Positions 49,911 through 58,025 of a stretch of 64,000 nt of DNA are shown piece by piece. This DNA comes from JBAXRT01 sp037131065 (GTDB lineage: Bacteria > Bacteroidota > Bacteroidia > Bacteroidales > FEN-979), in the NCBI GenBank assembly GCA_037131065.1, contig JBAXRT010000001.1, positions 22,385-86,384 on the forward strand, in the 5' to 3' direction. The notes beneath the pieces are model-generated. The model was not told the DNA's origin, searched no databases, and saw only the letters and a list, made by a program, of their open reading frames with translations. The number at the start of each line of letters is the position of its first letter. The stretch's first letter is position 1. The position numbers were made by a program, and so were the translations under genes.

Positions 49911-51360
49911 TCCCGACAGTGGTGTAAACCATATGGGTGTATGTTGTATTTATTGAGGGGGCGACAAGGGAAGGGTCATAAAGGTAATAATCCTCTTTCA
50001 TCATACTCCATACATAGGAAACATCAGCAAAGAATATCTTTCCCCGGTACCCTAGCCCGCCCGAAGCCTGGAACCGCTGATTGTTGTTGATCCCGCTTTT
50101 ATAGGCATTGCTGAAATAGGCAAACCCGCCGCGGATCCTGAAGTCCTGGATCCTCCATTCCGTTCCGACCCGAAGATTGCCCCACGACTGGAAAGAGTTC
50201 TGGATCTCCTGGTTGACGGTGCTGAAGTTATCGCGGGATGAATAAAACCTGGCCTGGGAATAGTTTACGTATTCATAATCTGCACTGAGCAGGCCGTAAG
50301 GCCCGAGGAAGAAGGCAATTCCGGCTGTTGCCCTGAACGGGGTTGTCAGCCGGTAATCGTAATTGCCAATGGGCGAGTACTGAATGGAATTCCATTGTGA
50401 TGTCGAGAAGTTGGACTCCATGGAACTGAACCATTCATCCCTCATATACGGGTACCAGGTTGGCGTATGTACACTCATTCCTACCCTGAACCAGTTGATC
50501 GGCTGGTAGATCAGGCCAACCTTAACATTGACCCCTGTCCCGTGTGTCTGAAGACTGTACCAGTAATTCATATAGTTGAACTCGGGAATCGTGCCGTTGA
50601 TATCGCGCTCCTGGTAAACGCTGTTCTGGTAATACCGTATGAATGGGATACCGATGGTCATGCCGAAAAAGAGTTTGTCATTGTAATTTCCTCCCATCGA
50701 AATTTCCATCTCGTTGATCGATCCGTAGGTGTTGATTGATTTGCTCTGGTATACGCCTCCATTCCTGGCATCACACAAGTAATCCCCCGTGGTGGTGTCT
50801 TGGTAGATCAGGTTACAGTCATAGGCAAGGCCGATATCAAAGGGGTAATCGGTACGGATAAGATTGGGCGGGATCCAGTTTGCATTCAGTTTATCGACGT
50901 AGCTCTGCATCATGGAACTTGTGGGATTGAAACCGCCTATGAAAACCTGGCTGTTAAAGTCATTCTGCCGGTTCATGCCAAACCCGAAATTGAAACTTTT
51001 AAGTCCGCCGCTCTTGTTACTGTAAGGTTTTATAGTGAAGATCATACCGATGTTACCAAGGCCGAAATTTACCTTGTTATCGGAGGAAACACTCCCGTAA
51101 TAATCAGATCCTGTGTTTACTATGATCGGTGCAAAGGTCATGGTGAACTCCGAACTGCGGTAGAGGCCAATTCCTGCAGGGTTGATGGCTAGTGTCGAGA
51201 AATCGGCTCCGACCGCGCTGAAAGCCCCTCCCAATCCCATGAATCTTGAGGTTCCGCTGTAGAATATTCTGGAATATCTAAGGGCATCATCCGAAGTCTG
51301 TGCCGACAGGGTCAACGTATTTCCAATCAATACGAGTGCTATTATGATCAGTTTTTTCAT
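49900..51360 (-). CDS. OmpP1/FadL-family outer-membrane transport protein
   Basis: A 486-residue outer-membrane barrel for hydrophobic molecules. The signal peptide is MKKLIIIALVLIGNTLTLSAQ; the family lead-in is FMGLGGAFSAVGADFSTLAINPAGIGLYRSSE, with the G-A-F-x-A-x-G-D-x-S and N-P-A-G pattern of FadL proteins. Regular strands follow to the terminal VGIRF. It lies 26 bases after the Tyr/Gly-rich lipoprotein gene on the same strand, so the two could be co-transcribed. Confidence 0.85.
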   Translation of the reverse strand: MKKLIIIALVLIGNTLTLSAQTSDDALRYSRIFYSGTSRFMGLGGAFSAVGADFSTLAINPAGIGLYRSSEFTMTFAPIIVNTGSDYYGSVSSDNKVNFGLGNIGMIFTIKPYSNKSGGLKSFNFGFGMNRQNDFNSQVFIGGFNPTSSMMQSYVDKLNANWIPPNLIRTDYPFDIGLAYDCNLIYQDTTTGDYLCDARNGGVYQSKSINTYGSINEMEISMGGNYNDKLFFGMTIGIPFIRYYQNSVYQERDINGTIPEFNYMNYWYSLQTHGTGVNVKVGLIYQPINWFRVGMSVHTPTWYPYMRDEWFSSMESNFSTSQWNSIQYSPIGNYDYRLTTPFRATAGIAFFLGPYGLLSADYEYVNYSQARFYSSRDNFSTVNQEIQNSFQSWGNLRVGTEWRIQDFRIRGGFAYFSNAYKSGINNNQRFQASGGLGYRGKIFFADVSYVWSMMKEDYYLYDPSLVAPSINTTYTHMVYTTVGIRF

Positions 51361-51386
51361 CGCCGTAGAGTTTTATTGGTTGTTGT

Positions 51387-52853
51387 TTACCTGTGCCTGC
51401 CACCGCCGCCGCCGCCGCCGCCAGAGGGCATGCTGCCACCGCCACCGCCGCCTGATCTTGAAGGTGCCGAATAGCTCGGTGAAGAGGATCTTGATGGAGC
51501 TGAATAGCTTGGTGAAGATGATCTCGAAGGAGCTGAATAGCTGCTATTCGATCTTTGCGAAGGGGTACTGCCGGGAGAACTGCTTCTCGAGGAAGAGTTA
51601 TAGCTTCTGCCGGTCCCTGTTGTTGCTGGTGACCTGCGGGTGTTGACGGAAGGATTCGAATAGCTCCTGGTCTGGGTACTTGGGGTGGCAGATCTTGAGA
51701 CTCCCGGGTTCTGTGTACGCGGGTTGATATATTCCTGGCTCGATTTTGCCTGGCGGTAGGCAGGGGATGAATAGCTCTGCGTCCTGGTATTTTTCTGGGT
51801 TTCAACTGAACTCCCTGGCCTTGTGTATTTAGGGGCCGGTTGTTCCCGCTGACGCTGGTATTGTGCAGTAGTACGAGCATTCCGCTCCTGCTGCTGGTTC
51901 TCCCCGGGCCTTGTATACCTGTAGTTTTCGCGGTTTGCAGGTTTTGGCTGTGGGTAAGCGGTATTTGTCCTTGTATTGGCCTGGTTGTCAACTGTTCTTG
52001 TGTTTGAACCTGGGGAAACAACAGGGTTTGGGCTTGTCCTGGTGTTTGCCTGGTTTTCCACGGTCCTTGTATTAGCACCTGGTACTGCAGAGGGAGTAGG
52101 GTTGGTCCGTGTATTCCTCTCGATAGCAGTACTCCTGGTATTTCTCTCTGTGAGGGCTGTCTGTGAAGCTGTCCGCTGGTTCACAGTTCCTTGTCCGCCC
52201 GAAGAACCTAATGAGTTCCTTGGACCGTAGTAATAATCGGAACCATAAGGATTGTAGCCGTGGGATCCGTCCCAGTATCCGTCCCAGTATCCATTCCAGT
52301 AACTTCCGTAATAAGGCCAGTAATAGGGATAATACCAGCCATAATCCCAGCCGTAATATGGATACCCCCATCCATAGTAAGGATATCCCCATCCGTAATA
52401 ACCAGATCCCCAGCCCCATCCGAAGCCTATGCCAAAGGAGACGGAAGGGTTGTACCAGTCATTTCCCCCGCCACAATAAATATTTACATCAGGCTGGGAG
52501 TTGACATAAACGTTGGTGTCATAATTGGAGGTGCCGGTATAAACCTCGTCATAATAGCTTTTGTTTCCTGCCGTGTTATCGCCGCTGAACCGTTTGATCC
52601 TGGAAGAGTAAGTGTAATCGTTATAATCATCTGTCCAGGAAGCAGATCCGCTTTTCAGGTTTGCACTGCTGTCAGGGGTGGTAATGACCTGGGGTTCGGA
52701 GGAGCCCTGGTTGAATTTAACGTTTGAATGGGCCGGAGCCCCTGATGAAGAATAATATACATCATCGTTGTTGCCTAAGGATGTCTGCTGTGTTGATTTA
52801 CACGAAGTGATCAAGAGGCCTGTGATCACTATCAGGACTGCTGCTTTTTTCAT
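51387..52853 (-). CDS. Lipoprotein with Tyr/Gly/Trp-rich and Ser/Arg/Asn repeat regions
   Basis: A 488-residue lipoprotein; lipid Cys18 in LLITSCKS. ATG 52853 is chosen because it opens the lipoprotein signal and has GGAGG 8 bases upstream, a rare clear Shine-Dalgarno here. Residues 141-211 are extremely rich in Tyr, Trp, Gly and Pro (repeated YPYYGWG). Then come Arg/Asn/Thr-rich repeats (NTRTVENQANTRT-like), a segment with three SYSAPSRSSSP-like units, and a Gly-run C-terminus ending GRHR. It looks like a low-complexity surface or matrix protein. No enzymatic domain. Families like this are conserved near proS in some Bacteroidota, to my recollection only. Confidence 0.75.
   Translation of the reverse strand: MKKAAVLIVITGLLITSCKSTQQTSLGNNDDVYYSSSGAPAHSNVKFNQGSSEPQVITTPDSSANLKSGSASWTDDYNDYTYSSRIKRFSGDNTAGNKSYYDEVYTGTSNYDTNVYVNSQPDVNIYCGGGNDWYNPSVSFGIGFGWGWGSGYYGWGYPYYGWGYPYYGWDYGWYYPYYWPYYGSYWNGYWDGYWDGSHGYNPYGSDYYYGPRNSLGSSGGQGTVNQRTASQTALTERNTRSTAIERNTRTNPTPSAVPGANTRTVENQANTRTSPNPVVSPGSNTRTVDNQANTRTNTAYPQPKPANRENYRYTRPGENQQQERNARTTAQYQRQREQPAPKYTRPGSSVETQKNTRTQSYSSPAYRQAKSSQEYINPRTQNPGVSRSATPSTQTRSYSNPSVNTRRSPATTGTGRSYNSSSRSSSPGSTPSQRSNSSYSAPSRSSSPSYSAPSRSSSPSYSAPSRSGGGGGGSMPSGGGGGGGGRHR
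51474..51545 (-). repeat. 33-base repeat coding SYSAPSRSSSP
   Basis: Tandem units of about 33 bases near the 3' end of the lipoprotein gene, seen on the plus strand as repeated GAATAGC...GAAGATCTTGATGGAGCT-like text. The period is in frame. Confidence 0.55.
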
Positions 52854-52892
52854 ATTGAATCCTCCCTGTGGTTTTGGATTGAAGGTAGCTTC

Positions 52893-52920
52893 TTGATGAA
52901 GCGGATATTTTGTATTTTTG
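52893..52920 (+). promoter_or_regulatory. Promoter of proS
   Basis: TTG (52893-52895), 17 bases, then exact TATTTTTG (52913-52920); a leader of about 45 bases to ATG 52973. The spacing is slightly short. Confidence 0.45.
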
Positions 52921-52972
52921 TAATTCGTTTTCATGCCTGTTTTACAGCAAATCCCGTACCAAAAATCAATCC

Positions 52973-54448
52973 ATGGCCAAAGACTTTCCTTCCCGAGCAG
53001 AGAATTACTCTCAATGGTATAATGACCTGGTAATCAAAGCAGATCTTGCCGAAAATTCCTCCGTTAGGGGATGTATGGTTATAAAACCAAACGGTTATGC
53101 AGTCTGGGAAAAGATCCAGGCAGCCCTCGACCGTATGTTTAAGGAGACCGGGCATTCCAATGTTTATTTCCCTCTGTTTATTCCGAAATCATTCTTCAGT
53201 AAGGAGGCCTCCCATGTTGAAGGCTTTGCCAAGGAGTGTGCCGTTGTTACCCACTACCGCCTGAAGGCCGATCCTGTGAATGGCGGTGTGATGGTTGATG
53301 AAGATGCTAAACTGGAGGAGGAACTTATCATAAGACCGACTTCGGAAACGATCATCTGGGATACCTATAAGAACTGGATCCAGTCGTACCGAGATCTGCC
53401 CCTGTTATATAACCAGTGGGCCAATGTCGTCAGGTGGGAGATGAGAACAAGGCTCTTTCTCAGGACCGCAGAATTTCTCTGGCAGGAGGGTCATACCGCT
53501 CACGCAACGAGGGAAGAAGCGGTGAAGGAGGCTGAAACCATGCTGAATGTTTATGCCGAATTTGCAGAGAATTACATGGCGTTGCCTGTGATCAAAGGAA
53601 CCAAATCGGCCGGTGAGCGTTTCGCCGGAGCTCTTGAAACATATGCCATAGAAGCGCTGATGCAGGACGGAAAGGCTTTGCAGGCAGGGACCTCTCATTT
53701 TCTTGGCCAGAATTTTGCCAAAGCATTCGATGTCAAGTTCCTTAATAAAGAAAACCAGCTGGATTATGTGTGGGCTACCTCCTGGGGTGTTTCAACCAGG
53801 TTGATGGGAGCTATTATTATGGCCCATTCTGATGACAATGGATTGGTCCTCCCTCCGAAACTGGCCCCAACTCAGGTCGCCATTGTCCCCGTTTTCAAAA
53901 ACGCAGAGCAGCTGGCCATGATAACTGAAAAGGTAATGCCAATCAAAAAAGCGCTGGAAGCCAAAGGCATCAGTGTGAAATACGACAACCGGGAGACCCA
54001 TAAGCCCGGATGGAAATTCACGGAGTATGAATTCAAGGGTGTACCGGTCAGGCTTACCATTGGTCCGAGGGATGTGGAGAACGGGACAGTCGAGATAGCC
54101 CGCAGAGATACGCTTGAAAAAGAGGTGCTTCAACTCAAGGATATCGAAAACAAGGTGATCCACCTGCTTGATCAGATCCAGAAAAATCTCTATGACAGGG
54201 CCGTATCCTTCCGTGAGAACAATTCCCATTATGTTGATACCTGGGATGAATTCAAGGATGTGATAGAGAACAGGGGAGGATTCATATACGCCCACTGGGA
54301 CGGGACCCAGGAGACCGAAGAGAAGATTAAGGAAGAGACCAAGGCTACGATAAGGGTCATCCCCCTGAATAATCCCAGGTCGAAGGGGAAATGTGTATAT
54401 TCAGGCAAACCTTCCGAAGAGCGGGTGATCTTTGCCAGGGCCTATTGA
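52973..54448 (+). CDS. proS: Prolyl-tRNA synthetase, eukaryote/archaea-like type
   Basis: Class II synthetase charging tRNA-Pro. The start ATG 52973 ([18 protein letters not shown]) is where the conserved N-terminus begins; the frame is open further up but without homology. At 491 residues it lacks the large editing insertion of the bacterial type and has the ProS-type 3 layout: [15 protein letters not shown] (motif 1), [25 protein letters not shown] (motif 2 region, cited in parts), and the zinc-less C-terminal end [14 protein letters not shown]. The type is usual in Bacteroidota. Confidence 0.96.
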   Translation: MAKDFPSRAENYSQWYNDLVIKADLAENSSVRGCMVIKPNGYAVWEKIQAALDRMFKETGHSNVYFPLFIPKSFFSKEASHVEGFAKECAVVTHYRLKADPVNGGVMVDEDAKLEEELIIRPTSETIIWDTYKNWIQSYRDLPLLYNQWANVVRWEMRTRLFLRTAEFLWQEGHTAHATREEAVKEAETMLNVYAEFAENYMALPVIKGTKSAGERFAGALETYAIEALMQDGKALQAGTSHFLGQNFAKAFDVKFLNKENQLDYVWATSWGVSTRLMGAIIMAHSDDNGLVLPPKLAPTQVAIVPVFKNAEQLAMITEKVMPIKKALEAKGISVKYDNRETHKPGWKFTEYEFKGVPVRLTIGPRDVENGTVEIARRDTLEKEVLQLKDIENKVIHLLDQIQKNLYDRAVSFRENNSHYVDTWDEFKDVIENRGGFIYAHWDGTQETEEKIKEETKATIRVIPLNNPRSKGKCVYSGKPSEERVIFARAY

Positions 54449-54450
54449 AA

Positions 54451-55194
54451 TTAAAAAGGCTCAATTACACCATTCCCGTAAATTGCAGTGTAGACCGTGT
54501 CGGGGCCACCCCGGTAATAGATACTGCCTATTGATCCCACCGTTGCATCCAGGTATTTTGAAACGTTGATGTAGCAGTCGTTGGAACCGTAATTTTTTAT
54601 GTAGGTATAGCCTGTTTCCATGTCCCTGCAGTCAAAAAGCCCGAAGTCCCCGGCGTAGATGGAGCTGATTTTGCAGATCCCACGCAGTTTAAAGTCGGCA
54701 GTCCCCATATGTTCGATGAAGGTTCCCTGGTAAAGATTCAGTTCCAGATCAATTGTTCCGCATCCTCCCCACACATCCACCCACAGGTTACTCGACATCA
54801 GGGCGTTGGAGGTGGTCACATCCCCGGATGAATTATAAGAAAGCTTCATCAGGTTTTTTACCGAGACATACACATTGATGGGTTTGGAATAATTCCTTGT
54901 CCAGTTGCATTCGTTATAATTATGAATAATGAGCAGGGTCCCCTCTACATTTGTTGAGATCCCTCCGATTATATTCTGACCGGCTTCGACAAAGACACGG
55001 TTGACCGTGTCCTGCGTCAGGATCAGGTTGACATAATCGTTTACACTGATGCTGTCGAAGTCAGGTATATTCCGCTCCTGCATGATGATGGGGCCGGTAC
55101 TGCTGAGACATTTTCCACCCTCTTTGGCACAGGAATTAAGGAGGGCCAGGAGGATTCCAGGTATAAAAAACCATAGCAAACAGGGACTCTTCAT
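54451..55194 (-). CDS. GIN-domain (DUF2807) lipoprotein
   Basis: A 247-residue putative adhesin-like lipoprotein. ATG 55194 gives a lipoprotein signal with Cys22 (LLALLNSC). The mature part starts ERNIPDFDSISVNDYVNLIL, then GTLLIIHNYNEC and VYVSVKNLMKLSYNSSGDV, the parallel beta-helix (GIN/DUF2807) pattern. The binding partner is unknown. It follows the PagL-like gene by 1 base on the same strand, so they are co-transcribed. Confidence 0.85.
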   Translation of the reverse strand: MKSPCLLWFFIPGILLALLNSCAKEGGKCLSSTGPIIMQERNIPDFDSISVNDYVNLILTQDTVNRVFVEAGQNIIGGISTNVEGTLLIIHNYNECNWTRNYSKPINVYVSVKNLMKLSYNSSGDVTTSNALMSSNLWVDVWGGCGTIDLELNLYQGTFIEHMGTADFKLRGICKISSIYAGDFGLFDCRDMETGYTYIKNYGSNDCYINVSKYLDATVGSIGSIYYRGGPDTVYTAIYGNGVIEPF

Positions 55195-55195
55195 A

Positions 55196-56377
55196 CTAAT
55201 AAACCGTTTTTTTCCCAAAGTAAACATTAAACCTGTATCCCAATCCCCATCCGATGTAATCGGCTCTTCCCCAGTGAACCTTTAGCATGACGCTTGCAAA
55301 GAAATTTTTTGCAAAGTTGTACTGGAATGAGAGTTTTTGATACAACGGCCCGTTGCTCTTCTCCTTCCCTCCAAGATAATAACCAAGGTTAAAAATAAAC
55401 CCGAGCTTTCCCATCGAAAGTTCATAGGCTGCATTGATGCCGGGTCGCAGGATGGAAAAATTGTTATCCACGGTATCGCCCTGCATTTCAAGGATCTTGA
55501 TCTGTGAAGGATCATACGAAAGGTCGAGTCCGAGACCAACCTTGCTTTTCCTGCTTATCTGGTAAAAGGTGTTTTCATAGATATGATAAACAAGATAGTT
55601 CTCCCCGACAACAGCAGTCATGTTTTTCCACCCCATGGAAATGCCGAAATTAAACTCAATGTTTCGCTGCAGGATTGCTTCGAATGGTTCTGTCGGCGGG
55701 TAAAAGCGATCAAATATATTGGAATTCTCTTTCCACGGCCTGTATGCAATACCCAGGTTTATAAGAGGTGTGTTGATGCCGTAGTTAGGGAGTTTAAGCG
55801 AGCCGTTCGAAAAATGCTGGAGCGATATGCCCCCGCTCAGGGTAATGGCATAATTGATCCGGTATCTCACCTCGAACATCAGGTTGACGGCCGCATTCAG
55901 ATGGGATCCGATCGCAAGATTCTTATAGTTGTTCAGCCTGTCGAACCGCTCGGTCAGGTAACCGATGCCAAGCGCGAACCGGAATCCCAGCATTAAATTA
56001 TTGTGCCTGTACAAGGGAAAATTGATGAAGGGCATCAGGGCAAAAGCCTGCCCGAGACCCGGGTCGTAGCCCATCCCGCTGTAATAGAAAATTGCTCCGA
56101 TGATGGGGTAGTTGAAAGCCCTTTCCCATTTGTTCCTGCCGAAGGTCAGTTTCTGGATACTTAATTCGAAAGCGGGGAAATGGGCATTGTAGCGTTCAAG
56201 TTCAAGGTGATGGGCATAAATAAAACCATAGTGGAATTTTGCTTCAAACATCACGTTGGAAGAGAACAGTTTGTGCTTATAATCATTGGCCGCTTCTGCA
56301 CTTCCGGAATTCAGAATTACAAGCATCAGCAGGCCGATGAGAAATGCAGCGATGGTATATTTAGCAGATGTTCTCAA
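55196..56377 (-). CDS. PagL-like acyloxyacyl hydrolase family outer-membrane protein
   Basis: A 393-residue barrel protein with an N-terminal signal segment (about 8-29). It resembles the PagL/acyloxyacyl hydrolase family, which trims the 3-O acyl chain of lipid A: the conserved SLQHFSNGSLKLPNYGIN block carries the His188 and Ser190 that correspond to the PagL His-Ser pair. It is longer than Pseudomonas PagL (about 170 residues), because of extra strands on both sides, which is usual in Bacteroidota. Together with the LpxR-like protein it suggests two different lipid A trimming activities. Activity is not proven. Confidence 0.82.
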   Translation of the reverse strand: MRTSAKYTIAAFLIGLLMLVILNSGSAEAANDYKHKLFSSNVMFEAKFHYGFIYAHHLELERYNAHFPAFELSIQKLTFGRNKWERAFNYPIIGAIFYYSGMGYDPGLGQAFALMPFINFPLYRHNNLMLGFRFALGIGYLTERFDRLNNYKNLAIGSHLNAAVNLMFEVRYRINYAITLSGGISLQHFSNGSLKLPNYGINTPLINLGIAYRPWKENSNIFDRFYPPTEPFEAILQRNIEFNFGISMGWKNMTAVVGENYLVYHIYENTFYQISRKSKVGLGLDLSYDPSQIKILEMQGDTVDNNFSILRPGINAAYELSMGKLGFIFNLGYYLGGKEKSNGPLYQKLSFQYNFAKNFFASVMLKVHWGRADYIGWGLGYRFNVYFGKKTVY

Positions 56378-56397
56378 GGATGTTTATCTTCCGGTCA

Positions 56398-56405
56398 CAA
56401 AGTTA
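56398..56405 (-). promoter_or_regulatory. -7 box upstream of the PagL-like gene
   Basis: TAACTTTG on the minus strand fits TAnnTTTG, 20 bases before the start codon 56377. No -33 at the right spacing. Confidence 0.4.
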
Positions 56406-56477
56406 TCACGATTTGTCCATGTTTGAAAAGGAGAGGGGAGTACGGGATAGAAATCCCACTTTGGAACCATAAATCCG

Positions 56478-56485
56478 TATTTTTG
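56478..56485 (+). promoter_or_regulatory. -7 box upstream of mazG, with a small inverted repeat
   Basis: Exact TATTTTTG, 14 bases before ATG 56500. A TTTG lies 14 bases upstream, shorter than consensus. GGGAT-AGAA-ATCCC (56444-56457) is a perfect 5-base inverted repeat next to it. Confidence 0.4.
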
Positions 56486-56499
56486 CAAAAAAAAAGCGA

Positions 56500-57273
56500 A
56501 TGGAAGAGAAACTGGCTGCCTTCAGGAGATTACTTGAGATCATGGATGAACTCAGGGCCAATTGCCCGTGGGATAAAAAGCAAACACTTGAAAGTCTAAG
56601 GTATCTTACCATCGAAGAGACCTATGAACTATCGGGTGCCATTCTTGATAAGGATATGGAGATGATAAAAAAAGAGTTGGGGGACCTGATGCTCCACCTC
56701 GTTTTTTATTCAAAGATAGCTTCTGAGCTGGGGTCATTCGATATCAAAGATGTAATCAACAATATTATCGAAAAGCTGATCCATCGTCACCCGCATATTT
56801 TCGGTGATACCAAGGTGAAAGATGCCAAGGAGGTAAGGGATAACTGGGAAAAGATCAAACTGATGGAGAAGGGCAACAGCTCTGTGCTTTCCGGGGTTCC
56901 AACCTCCCTGCCTGCCATGGTCAAAGCCAACCGGATCCAGGAAAAGGCAAGCGGCGTTGGGTTTGACTGGGAAAATCCGGGCCAGGTCTGGGAAAAAGTT
57001 TTGGAAGAACTGCAGGAACTTCGCGAATCAGTCGAAGGAAACATGAGCCACAAGAGAAAGGAACATGAGATGGGCGACCTGCTCTTTGCCATCATCAATT
57101 ATTCCAGGTTCATAGAAGTCAACCCCGAGGATGCCCTTGAAAGGACTAACCGCAAATTCATTAAAAGGTTCAGCTACCTTGAAGAGGCTGCAAAGCGGCT
57201 TAACAAACCCCTGCATGAGATGACACTGGCCGAAATGGATGTTTACTGGAATCAGGCTAAAAAACTGGAATAA
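56500..57273 (+). CDS. mazG: Nucleoside triphosphate pyrophosphohydrolase MazG
   Basis: Hydrolyses NTPs to NMP and pyrophosphate; house-cleaning of the nucleotide pool. The 257-residue two-domain form is present. The N-domain has CPWD at 22-25, the metal-binding E39-E40-x-x-E43 (IEETYEL), and E59-x-x-D62 (KELGDLMLHLVFYSKI). The C-domain repeats the pattern (EHEMGDLLFAIINYSRF, then ALERTNRKFIKRF). Own -7 box and followed by a strong bidirectional hairpin. Confidence 0.95.
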   Translation: MEEKLAAFRRLLEIMDELRANCPWDKKQTLESLRYLTIEETYELSGAILDKDMEMIKKELGDLMLHLVFYSKIASELGSFDIKDVINNIIEKLIHRHPHIFGDTKVKDAKEVRDNWEKIKLMEKGNSSVLSGVPTSLPAMVKANRIQEKASGVGFDWENPGQVWEKVLEELQELRESVEGNMSHKRKEHEMGDLLFAIINYSRFIEVNPEDALERTNRKFIKRFSYLEEAAKRLNKPLHEMTLAEMDVYWNQAKKLE

Positions 57274-57304
57274 AAAAAGGCCCGTAAACGGGCCTTTTTA
57301 AAAG
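57272..57304. terminator. Bidirectional terminator between mazG and the peroxiredoxin gene
   Basis: AAAAAGGCCCG pairs with CGGGCCTTTTT across a TAAA loop, with A/T runs on both sides, suited to both converging genes. Confidence 0.9.
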
Positions 57305-57315
57305 GTTTTCTGTGT

Positions 57316-57948
57316 TTAGTGTTTTGAGAGATAATCTGCAACTCCTTCTGAGGTTGCTTTCATTCCTTTCTCCCCTTTATGCCAATCCGCAGGACAGACT
57401 TCACCATTTTCTTCAAAAAACTGAAGTGCATCAACCATCCTGAGCGCCTCTTCAATGCTTCTTCCAAGCGGAAGATCATTTACAACCTGGTGGCGAACAA
57501 CCCCTTGCTTGTCAATCAGGAAGAGCCCGCGGTAAGCAACTGGACCGCCTTCAAATTCGAGGTTCCCGTCTTCACCCGAAAGATATTCACCTGCCAGTAC
57601 ATCAAAATTTGAAGAGATTGTCTTGGAAAGGTCGGAAACAATTGGATACTTTACGCCCTTGATTCCGCCATTTTTCCTGTCGGTCTGGAGCCATGCCCAG
57701 TGTGAGAATTTTGAATCGATGGAACAGCCAACGACGGCAACATTCCTCTTTTCAAATTCAGCAATTTTATCCTGGAATGCGATCAGTTCCGTAGGACAAA
57801 CAAAGGTAAAATCAAGGGGATAGAAGAAAAAGATAACATGTTTCTTCCCAATGAACTGGGAAAGTGAAAATTTGTCAACGAATTCACCGCCGTTTACAAC
57901 GGCATCTGCTTCGAACAAGGGAGCTTTTTTTCCAACTAATACTGCCAT
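57316..57948 (-). CDS. 2-Cys peroxiredoxin (AhpC/Prx1 type)
   Basis: Thiol peroxidase reducing hydrogen peroxide and organic peroxides. ATG 57948 (MAVLVGKKAPLF) gives 210 residues. Peroxidatic Cys51 lies in DFTFVCPTE, resolving Cys185 in GEVCPADW, and the GGI-x-G and final YLSKH stretches of typical 2-Cys members are present. It is monocistronic with a well-formed promoter, so it is probably controlled independently in response to oxidants; no operator was identified. No AhpF reductase is adjacent. Confidence 0.95.
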   Translation of the reverse strand: MAVLVGKKAPLFEADAVVNGGEFVDKFSLSQFIGKKHVIFFFYPLDFTFVCPTELIAFQDKIAEFEKRNVAVVGCSIDSKFSHWAWLQTDRKNGGIKGVKYPIVSDLSKTISSNFDVLAGEYLSGEDGNLEFEGGPVAYRGLFLIDKQGVVRHQVVNDLPLGRSIEEALRMVDALQFFEENGEVCPADWHKGEKGMKATSEGVADYLSKH

Positions 57949-57985
57949 AATAATCAAGTTTTATTTTTTTGTGATAAATTTTTTG

Positions 57986-58017
57986 CAAAGATATAAACTA
58001 TTTAGAAACATTATCAA
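57986..58017 (-). promoter_or_regulatory. Promoter of the peroxiredoxin gene
   Basis: Minus-strand TTG (58017-58015), 21 bases, then TATCTTTG (57993-57986), exact TAnnTTTG; about 37 bases to ATG 57948. Confidence 0.6.
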
Positions 58018-58025
58018 TAATTTTT

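Noticed and set aside
51287..52078. Long Gln/Arg/Pro-rich open frame overlapping the repetitive lipoprotein gene
   Set aside because: Same strand, shifted frame over repetitive DNA; no start context or recognisable domain, while the lipoprotein frame has a signal peptide.
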